64,000 bases of DNA, taken from Trichosporon coremiiforme. Its lineage: Eukaryota; Basidiomycota; Tremellomycetes; Trichosporonales; Trichosporonaceae. Location of the stretch: the NCBI GenBank assembly GCA_039545355.1, contig BCJJ01000015.1, positions 186,001 through 250,000 on the forward strand, given 5' to 3'. Of this stretch, positions 56,075 through 64,000 are shown in pieces. The position numbers and the translations under genes were made by a program. Each line of letters opens with the position of its first letter. Position 1 is the stretch's first letter. Under the pieces are notes generated by a model. The model ran no database searches and was not told the DNA's origin. It worked only from the letters and a program-made list of their open reading frames with translations.

Positions 56075-57324
56075 GTAACCAGGTAAAGAGCGGCGGGGGT
56101 CGGGTCGGTCAGGTGTCGGTCAGATGTCAATGATGCGGAGGAGAGAGGTGTCGATGCAAGAGAAAAAAGGGGACCGGGCGTAAGAGTCTGTCTAGTTGGC
56201 GTTCGCCCGAGTTCGAACCGACGGACAGGCAGGTGCAGGAACGAGGGACGTAGGGTGGCGAATGAGGGTTCACTGTTCACTACTTGTCGTGGATGTGTGA
56301 GGTAGTGGCGAGGACGAAGGACGAAGTGAAGACGTTCGCGGTGTTATCAGTGACGACGGCGAGGCGAGACGAGGTTGGGTTGGGCGCAGCAGTGCGGGCT
56401 GTGCAGGCTATGCTCTCTCTCTCTCTCGTTAAGCTGTGCGCGAACGTGGACCTTTTCGAAAGATCTGTTGCAAGCACTGCTCGTCATGTAACGCGTCGCA
56501 GCAGCAGCAGCAGCACCGCCCCTGGATAAAGTGAGACCCTGGCCCAGGCCCAGGCTACTGTGGGGCACCGCGTAGCCGACTGCCTGTCCTCTTTTTTCCA
56601 GTCTGCATTCCGCACTTTCCTTCATCTTGTTCTTTGTGTGTGTCGTCAAAGGCTACAGGAAAAAAAGAAAATGAAAATGCATAGCATCCAGGGGGGGAAG
56701 ATGGAACTGAAGGAAAGGACTGACAGACGGCCGCCCGCGCGAATTTCGTGGCGCAGGGACGATCACGATCCGACTGGACATGTCGCCGATCCAATTGTCA
56801 GAGACTACATGCAATCTTCGGCAGCCAGGCAGGCGGCAGGCCAGGCTGTGCCCGCACTTCTTCCTCCGAAGACCCAGACGCAATGCCGGCAGTCGATGGC
56901 CGCCGATCTCGCCGAGAGTTCTGTTCCGCGTCGGTCAGACGCCAGCAGCGGCTGCACAACGGCCGGACATGTGCTGAGCAGGCAGTTGAGTGGCAGTGTC
57001 GGAGGGGAAATTGGTGGAGGTTGGTGGAGGTGGGCGGAGGAGCATTAGCAAGCAGCTGCTACGGCTCCGACTTTACGACTGTACGACTCTCCTGGTTGCC
57101 GGGTAGCGTGCAGACCGTAGTCCATGGCCCCATGGCCCACTTGGCCCATTCTCATAGCTGCATCGAGTCGTGCACCTGTGTTCCAACATTCATAAGCTAC
57201 TAACATCCACCAACAGAAGGAGGGGCTAACAACAGAGGACGAAGGCGTCACCATTGCGAGTAAGGACCGTTGTCGGGCCGGGCTCTCTCCACCAGCGTGG
57301 CAGCCGAACTCTTCTCGAGTCCTT
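56075..57324. other. Intergenic region with CT and GCA microsatellites
   Basis: 1.25 kb between the TVP38 start and the stop of the next minus-strand gene. It holds a CT repeat (about 56413-56427) and a GCA repeat (about 56498-56515). Overlapping open frames of 80-160 codons show no domain or splice signals. TVP38's promoter must lie in the first part. Confidence 0.5.
56413..56427 (+). repeat. CT dinucleotide repeat
   Basis: About seven tandem CT units upstream of TVP38; on the gene's own strand this is a GA repeat. Confidence 0.8.
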
Positions 57325-58305
57325 CTACGAATCCGACTTGTTCAACCTCTTCGCCTCGGTCTGCCTCTCAAGTATGTCCCCCGTAACCTTCAAAAGGTCA
57401 TCGCTCTTCCACCCCGGCCATCCACTCAATCTCTCCCTCCACTCCGGCTTCACCTCGTCTGCGCCAAAGACAGCCCCCGCAAAGGCCCCGCACACGGCTC
57501 CCGTCCCCTCTCCACCAGCTCCGATCGCCTTCTCCAGCGTATCCTGGAGCCCCTTGCCCTGCCACAGCGAAGCGTACGCCGCCTGCAGCGTAGACACGGA
57601 CCAGTCGGGGATTTCTCTAAGGCTGAGGCCTTCAGTCGTCTGCAGCCTCCGTTCCCAGCCCGGCCGGCGCGAGTCGGGGAGCAGAGCGAGCGCCGAGACC
57701 ATATTCGGCTGCCCCGTCAATAGGGTGTGGCGGATGCCCGTCGCCCAGAGTGCGCATGCGTCGCCCGACAGATCGTCGTGGTGCGTCAAGCCTGAGAGGG
57801 CGCGCGCCGCATCGGCCGTACGACCCGCACCCTCGTCGCTCCACAGGTACGCCAGAGCGACAGGGCCGGCGCGGACGAGTCCGCCTTTCTCGCCGACGTT
57901 CTCGGCCGCGCGGACTTTCTTCGCCGCATCCCGAGCCTTCCCCGCCAGCTCGGCCAGCCCTTTGTCGTCCTTACCGTCGACTTTCGGTTCCTTGCTCAGA
58001 ATGTCCAGCACGCCCGTCGTCGTGTCGCCCAACCCCTCGGGCTTGGTCGCGTAGAATTCGAGCCAGCGCGAGACGATTCGGCCCTGAGTTATGTCGGACA
58101 ACAGGTCGTCGCCCCGGCTGATCGCTTCGTAGATTGGAACGGAGAGCGCTGTGTCGACCCACTCTGCGCCGGCGCCGCCTGTTTTGGGAGAGGTCTCGAA
58201 CACATCCCCTAACGCACTGGCTAGAGGGACACCGTACGCGCGGTCGTACAGGTTTGACGCCCAGGTGCCCCAGGCGTCTTGCGCTTTCTGGTCGGGTTTG
58301 GCCAT
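57325..58305 (-). CDS. ADP-ribosylglycohydrolase-fold protein, degenerate active site
   Basis: A 326-aa, single-exon protein of the ARH/DraG fold. Fold marks are YDRAYGVPLASALGDVFE at the start (the G-x-x-x-GDA-type opening), AEWVDTALSVPIYEAISRGD where active enzymes have the S/T-D-D-T motif, RAGPVALAY, LTHHDDLSGDACALWATGI (the TH-x-D block) and GAGGEGTGAVCGAFAGAVFG near the end. In active hydrolases this last block reads GGDTDT and its Asp residues bind magnesium; here they are replaced by Glu-Gly-Thr-Gly. The first acidic pair is reduced to a single Asp. So the fold is recognisable but the metal site looks incomplete, and hydrolase activity is doubtful. The ATG at 58305 is chosen because the fold begins right after it. 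Confidence 0.78.
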   Translation of the reverse strand: MAKPDQKAQDAWGTWASNLYDRAYGVPLASALGDVFETSPKTGGAGAEWVDTALSVPIYEAISRGDDLLSDITQGRIVSRWLEFYATKPEGLGDTTTGVLDILSKEPKVDGKDDKGLAELAGKARDAAKKVRAAENVGEKGGLVRAGPVALAYLWSDEGAGRTADAARALSGLTHHDDLSGDACALWATGIRHTLLTGQPNMVSALALLPDSRRPGWERRLQTTEGLSLREIPDWSVSTLQAAYASLWQGKGLQDTLEKAIGAGGEGTGAVCGAFAGAVFGADEVKPEWRERLSGWPGWKSDDLLKVTGDILERQTEAKRLNKSDS

Positions 58306-58920
58306 TGTGTCGCTGGTCTTGTGTCTCGTCGGGGTGCCGTGTTCTCGAGAGTACAGTAGAGCTGGATTATTGGCGCTGAGACAGACAAACGCGGCTGAGA
58401 CGGGAGAGAAAAGATAACAAGAACGTGAGTACGATGACGACTGATGTGGGAATGCTCGCGCAGCCAAGGGCAGACCGAAGTCGATGGAATCCCACCCACC
58501 TCGGCATCTTGTGACGTAACCAATCCCTCCTCCGCCACCCTCGGTCATCATCGATGCTGAGCGGCGACCTCTGACTCGCTCCGTTACTTCAGCTCCCGAC
58601 CCTCCTCTGGGGTGAATGCAAGACCGAAGCCACTGCAACACTCGCTGCGCTCTTGTTGCTCGCGATATCTGTGCATTCGTACAACTACCACACTACTGAC
58701 TGCCTCTTGCTCTACTGCTGATTAACTATGTGCTGAAATTAAAACGTGCACATTCCCTGATGAAGCCCTGATTATGGTAAGGAAACGGTCTTGATCTTCA
58801 CAGCGGCGAGGCGAAGCGATGTGAATGGAACACTTGGAGAGGAGTGTATTGCTTGCGCTGCTCGTATTGCTCGCGCTCGCGGGCCCACTTCGCTCGCCGC
58901 TCACCGCTCGCCGCATCCGC
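58306..58920. other. Intergenic spacer
   Basis: 615 bp between the ARH-like start and the MFS stop codon, both genes minus. No RNA gene or repeat seen. The frame of the ARH-like gene stays open upstream to 58641, but that part resembles leader. Confidence 0.5.
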
Positions 58921-60535
58921 TTACGCCTGGTAGCGGAACTCGGGCGAGCCCTCGAGCACCACGTCGCCGCGGTCGGCGCGCTTGTTCTGGTAGCGGAAGA
59001 TGAGCTTCATGGTCGCGCAGAAGATGATGACCATCGAGTTCATGCCGATCGTGAAGTAGACGCCGGTCGGGTAGCCCTTGAGGCGCTCGCTGTCCATGAA
59101 GACGACGCCTGCGAGAATTCCGCCAATTCCGCCCCAGGCCACGATAAGAGCTGAGGCGTAGCCGCGCTTGGACTGGGCGCGAATGTTGGACTGGGCCCAC
59201 GCGACGATGAGGGGAACGTTCGAGTTACATCCGCCGATCGCGAGGAAGATGCCCACGTAGCGCGCCGCCTTCTGGTGGGCGGGCAGCTGCGAGTAGACGA
59301 CAGTTCCGATGATCAGAGTAAGAGCGTTGAAGGCGACGGCGGCGGCGCGCTGCTTGTACCGGTCTGCCAGGATCGAGGTCGCAATCGAGGGGACGATGCA
59401 CCACACGTAGGGAGGCGCCATGAGGATCTGCGCGAGCGCGTTGTCGAAGCCCATCGAGGCGAGAATGGCCGGAAGGAAGTACGCGAGCGAGTACGAGCCG
59501 ACAGTCGACGAGCCAAACATGAAGCCCCAGATCCAGAGCTTGACGTCGCACAGGTACGTCAGTAACTTCTTAATCGTGAGCGGGTCGGGGACGGCGTCGC
59601 CACGGTCGCGCTGGATACGGGTCTGGACCATCTCGCGCTCAGTCTCGTTCAGGAAGCGCGCCCTGTCCGGGAAGTCGTGGATGAGGACGTAGCCGAGGAG
59701 GCCAACGAGGACGGTGATAACGCCCTCGATGATGAAGATCCACTGCCAGCCGCCGAGTCCGCGCATGCCATCCATCTGCGAGATGCCCCAGCCGAGAATC
59801 GAAGAGAGACCAGACACGACGATCGACGTCGTGTAGAAGAACGAGTTGCGCGTAGCCATCTGCTTACGCGGGTACCAGCAGCCGATCAGGAAGGCCGCAC
59901 CGGGGAACAGCGTCGCCTCGAACACACCGAGCAGCGCGCGGAGGCCCGCAAGCATGCTCCAATTGTGCGAGTAGGCCATGCCGATCATGACGAGACTGAA
60001 GGATGTCAGCGGATATTCCTCGGGAGATCAGTGCTCCACACGGCGCCTCGCTCTGCCGAGCTCGCTTCTACTCACCCCCAACAGACGACCGAAGTGCCGA
60101 GCCACCAGCGCGCACCGAACGCACGCAGACCAAGCTGCGACGGGATCTCGAGAAGAATGTAAGGGATGAAGCTGGGGTCAGCAACACTTCAACCGAGCTC
60201 GCTTACAAAACAACGGTCGCGATCGAGTAGCGGTTGCCGATGAGCTCGAGGTCCTTGTTCATGCGCATGTTGTTGGCCTGGCGCGTGATCGAGAGGTTGG
60301 TACGGTCGATCAGCGAGATACAGTACATGAGCGACAGGATGGGAATAAGGCGCATGTCAATCTTGCGCGTGACGCGCTTGATGAAGTTGGGGTCGTAGCC
60401 CTCATCAATGTCCTCGTAGTGGCGGTTCACATCGAGGTCGGACGAGTGCGGCTCAATCTTGTCCGAGTACGTCGTCTCGGGCTTGTCGATCGGGTACATG
60501 GCCCTTTCGTCGTAGCCGGGGTTCGAGGTCGCCAT
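58921..60535 (-). CDS. MFS transporter, allantoate permease (Dal5)/anion-cation symporter type
   Basis: A 499-aa transporter with 12 predicted helices; exons on the minus strand are 60535-60207, 60171-60076 and 59995-58921, with introns of 35 and 80 nt. After a hydrophilic start of about 55 residues come KRVTRKIDMRLIPILSLMYC and ISLIDRTNLSITRQANNM (helix 1 with the family's Asp-Arg-x-Asn), then FFIPYILLEIPSQLGLRAFG (across intron 1), GLRALLGVFEATLFPGAAFL and IGCWYPRKQMATRNSFFYTT. NSNVPLIVAWAQSNIRAQSK and YASALIVAWGGIGGILAG lie late. This pattern is the Dal5/Tna1/Liz1 branch, which takes up small organic anions such as allantoate, nicotinate or pantothenate. The exact substrate is unknown. The start is the ATG at 60535; an upstream in-frame TTG is not used. 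Confidence 0.92.
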
Positions 60536-63500
60536 CGTGGTCGTGGGCGGGGGAGCGCGCTCGCGGGGAGGGGCGGTGGACAAGGAGAAGAGAAGTTGGA
60601 AGAGAGAACCAAGTTACAACTGGTGGGTCAAGGACAGGTAAAAAAAGAGTCGAGAGAAGAAGGTCAGGTCGAGACTGGTGAACGACAGTGGAGAGTTGAG
60701 GCTGAGGAAGAGACGAGAACGGGTTCCCCGCTAGCCTGTTTTGTACTCCAACCTTGATGCCCAGGTCCCCCACATCGACGAGCGGCACCGGCGAGTGGGA
60801 GGCCGAGGGGCCGGGCGGGGCAGGCAGATCTCATCTCTCTCCACAATCGTTTACCCCTTGCCCTCTCTTGGTGTTCAGGAATGCTGCCGCGGCTGCTGCA
60901 GGTGTTGCGCCCTGGAAACGTGAGTTCCGGAATTGAGACGCCAGACGCCAGAACGCTGTCGAGTAAACTGAGTGGAGGAACGCGAGGGACTGGGGAGCCT
61001 GGGGGGCCGGGGGCCCATCGCGCGCTTGGCCACTGGACGGTGCGGCGATGCGGGTTCCCCCATGGGGGATCAAGGAGATCGAGGGGAGCGCAGAGAGCGC
61101 AGAGGCGTTCTGCCCTGGAACCCGGGGTCGGAGCTCTTTGCGCCTGTTCAGCCTGTACAGCCTGCGCTGCGAGTCAGAACCGGTAAAGCGGGGACAGTGG
61201 GTTCTGCGGGTTGTGACGCGCACTGATTCGAGGAGAGCCTGTGCGGCGTTGTAGACGTTCCTCGCTCCCCTCCACTGATTGACGCAAGCGACACGCCGGA
61301 ACGACTGCACGAGCAAATCAAAGCGGCAGGAGGCGGTAGTTCATGGCATCTGCAAGGCCGGAATCCGACCACGCCCTGAGTCGGTGAGGGCCGCCAAGCA
61401 TCAACGTCTCGGGTCTCCCGCCTGCAGCAACAGGCGACGGTGGCCGCCGGGGGAACATGTCATATGCACGCACCTGCAGCGGTGCCTGCTGTCCTCCTGA
61501 TCAACTCGCCTCCCTCGTCTATTGTTGGGGTTGGAAATGTCTTCCTCTCGTCGTCTGCCTCGGAATTCGCACGACGGCCCGCAGCCCCGCCGCAGCCTGG
61601 CATGCTCGGTGTGCGCCGCCTGAGACATCACTGCCAGCGAGCTGCTCACTTGTCGCAGCTATCCCTAGCCGCATCGAGATCACCAGGGCATCCTCGCGCA
61701 TCTCAGTGTGCCCCAGCTGTGCTCCCCGCTGTCCGCCTGACATCAACAACGTCCCAGCTGGGACCCCCCTGGGACCTGGCTGAGAACAAGCATACACCTG
61801 ATGGCTGATGTCTGTGGCTGTGCGTCTGGCGCTGCTGAGCTTGGGCGGCATCTTGCGCCATTTCTTCCACCTTCCATTCGTGATCCCGAGCGCGATTCTC
61901 ACTCGTTCGCGAGTCACTGGTGAATACCGAAGCTCCCCAGCGGCCCAGCGTATGCTCTTCACAAGATGCGTATGCGGCGTATGCTTGCGCGGGACAGAGT
62001 TCAGGCCGAGTAGGCCGAGTTGCGGTGTCTGGATCTGCTCGGGATAGTGGGCCGGCAAATCTGGGCCCGCGCCGCGCGGAACTTGCCCACCTGCTGTTAT
62101 CACGTTTTTTGACCCTGGGCGGCAACGAGCCCGACAGGACAGGCCTGGACTGCTCCACACCCGGTTGCATGCAGAAGCCGCTTCCGTTATGCAAAGTGTC
62201 TTCTTAGCGTTCGCGATAACGAACATGGTGACGCCAAGCGTCTCGTGAGACAAACCGCCGAGGCAGAGACACAGAATGTAACGACACAGTAGCTGTGGTT
62301 TGCTTGTCCCACATTGCTGGTCCGTGTGGCCGTCTGGGGCACCTCGGCATGCCCGGGCCCCGGATCGATCACAGCCAAGTCTGCGACAGTGCGTCGAGCT
62401 GTGAGTCTGCGATCCTGCGACCGCACACCAATGGTCGTGCTGCCCACTTGCTGCGTCAGGCGACCAACGACGGAGCTGTTTGCGTCGGGTATCCGAGCGC
62501 AAGTACCGGCGGTTACGGCGTGTCGAAGCTTGGCGGTTGACGCCGCTCCTGTAAGTCTTGGGGACAGTTGCGGCCAAGTCGGCATGTGATTCGACCGATC
62601 CGCGCGCTTCCGAGCGTATGCGTGCGTGGACGAACGCCAGGTGTCCTGATTCATCGCATTCGCGATACGACGCCTGGGAAGAGGCCGCACCTGGCTGACC
62701 AAGCTGCCCAGGCTAACTGTTTGTTGAGCCCTGAGGGATGGAACGTGAACGCTGGCGTTCATTAACGAGAAGCGACCGCAGCTCTCGCGCAGCTTACGCA
62801 AGCCGAACGATGCACCTGCACCTGCACGCCGGAGATTCAGGCGCGCGCGCATGCTCGCCGGCACACGTCTGTACGTCTGTGCAGAGCCAAGTAAGGTTGG
62901 ACATCTGACCCCGATCCCGGCGCAGGGGCCAGCTGGGCCAGGGTCCGGACTCGCGAAGCCGAACTCCATTATCTACGTCACATTGTCCGTCGTCAAACGA
63001 CCGAGACAGGGGCCTGGGGCCTGGAATCACGCTAACAAGAAACGAGCTGCCAGGCAGAGGAATGAGGCGATCCCTCGGTGCGGAGTCGTGTGCGTCCAGC
63101 CGGCCAATAGCGACTCCGGGGGAGACAACTAGGCGCTTCTGCGGTTCCTTCTACTCCACTCGAACTTACTTCGTCCGTGCCTCTGCTAGAAGGAGACTGA
63201 GCGCGATTCGAATCAGGACAGAAGCCTCAGGAAGCGACGGGCGGACCTCGCCATCGCGGAGCATCTTTCCATTCTGTCGTGGCTTCAGGTAATGCCTCAG
63301 GAGCGGCATCCCCCGTTCGGGCTTGGTGGCTGCGTGGCTTGCCCAGCGTATCCTTGGGTCGCACCCAGCGGACATCTCGACCGTAATGGCGCCGCGGGGT
63401 CGCCGGGTGAACCTCCTGGGACCTCCAGTTGGCTCTCCACATCGGCGGCGCATGGCGGCGTGCTTGGCAAGCCACCCCCTCGCATCTCTGTTTCTTGGGC

Positions 63501-64000
63501 TGAGGGGAAGGTTGCGTGGGTCGATCGACACCGGCTACTCGATGTCCAGGAATGGGGTCGACGGCTTTTGTTGCCACTCAAGGGCATTGATTCCCCAGGC
63601 CAGGATCGGAGGTGGAGGGCTCCGACAGTGGAACGAGCCGAGGACCAGGACGTGCGGGCAGTTTGCGGGTTATCAGAAATCGGGCAGGCGGTGTAAACAA
63701 ACCGTGCTGCTGTTGACTTGGTCCAGTGGGATGCAGAGACTTGCACAAGTCGGGCAGTGTACCCCGCTCGTCCCTGCTGCCGCCGCCGACACGGACGAGT
63801 TTGAGGGTCGTGAGGTCTGGTCGAGGCACCAAGATTGAGATCAGAATTCCGGTCAGTGCTCAGCGCCGGGATATGCACTGGCTGAGCGTGACTGCCCTTG
63901 GCCCCAAGTGGGAGCAACTCGCCTCTGACCAAGGACAGACCTCGGGACGCTGCCGAGGATTGCGGGGTCCTGGGGATGTCGGGCAACTGCGGCACAGTAG
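60536..64000. other. Gene-poor end of window
   Basis: About 3.4 kb upstream of the MFS gene with no gene I can support. Long frames exist (for example 61519-62577 and 62187-62969, minus strand), but their composition is Arg/Ser/Cys/Gly-rich, they overlap frames on the other strand, and they show no domains or short-intron signals. The first 300 bp probably hold the MFS promoter. The rest could be decayed mobile or subtelomere-like sequence, but I found no terminal repeats, telomere repeats or tandem array. Confidence 0.5.

Noticed and set aside
61519..62577. 352-codon minus-strand open frame
   Set aside because: Composition is Arg/Ser/Cys/Gly-rich with no recognisable domain, and frames of similar length occur on the opposite strand.
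62187..62969. 260-codon minus-strand open frame
   Set aside because: No domain, no introns of the local type, and it overlaps another long frame on the same strand.
1..64000. CRISPR arrays, bacterial operators, riboswitches, insertion sequences
   Set aside because: The gene structure is eukaryotic throughout, and no direct-repeat/spacer array or bacterial-type element was seen.

Overview
The window reads as nuclear DNA of a basidiomycete yeast, most likely a tremellomycete and probably Trichosporonales. Three things point there. The spermidine synthase–saccharopine dehydrogenase fusion (47945-50218) is a basidiomycete trait. The sequence is GC-rich and almost every gene is interrupted by several introns. 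Many of those introns are extremely short (33-40 nt), with a GTRNGT-like donor and a CTGAC/CTAAC branch point a few bases before the acceptor. The exact species cannot be read from the sequence. Exon coordinates below were assembled by hand from splice signals. For nearly all models the summed exon length is a multiple of three and protein motifs continue across the joins.

Layout. 0.7-7 kb: an amino-acid/GABA-type permease (-), an intronless phytanoyl-CoA-dioxygenase-family enzyme (+) and a Zn2Cys6 transcription factor (-), which may be a small metabolic neighbourhood. 7-13 kb: a doubtful ORF, a secreted or membrane-anchored glycoprotein (-), a small two-helix membrane protein (+) and an RTA1-family seven-helix protein (-). 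12.8-13.9 kb: a Tc1/mariner transposon with terminal inverted repeats, a TA target duplication and a 550-N assembly gap inside the transposase. 15.7-17.8 kb: a peroxisomal-type acyl-CoA synthetase ending in -ARL. 18.15 kb: an intron-containing tRNA-Asn. 18.6-19.7 kb: an unresolved hypothetical gene.

19.7-47 kb is a dense housekeeping block with short intergenic spaces and, for most of its length, strict strand alternation. It holds cyclase-associated protein, Nup192, histone H2A.Z, a Mak32-like PfkB protein, a DUF3712/Tag1-like membrane protein, an uncharacterised protein, an importin-13-like karyopherin, a putative Mediator Med20, APC11, the palmitoyltransferase Akr1, an acidic nuclear protein, arginine methyltransferase Rmt2 and a Kelch protein. 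47.9-60.6 kb carries the Spe-Lys9 fusion (intronless), a POT peptide transporter, a Tvp38-type Golgi protein, a degenerate ADP-ribosylglycohydrolase-like protein and a Dal5-type MFS transporter. The last 3.4 kb shows no gene I can support.

No single operon-like pathway runs through the window. Several genes share themes: nuclear transport (Nup192, karyopherin), chromatin and transcription (H2A.Z, Med20 candidate), membrane trafficking (Akr1, Tvp38) and nutrient uptake (permease, POT, MFS). The most unusual feature is the gene architecture: 33-nt introns (some stop-free and frame-preserving), a 14-nt internal microexon, a 7-nt first coding exon and tandem NAGNAG acceptors.
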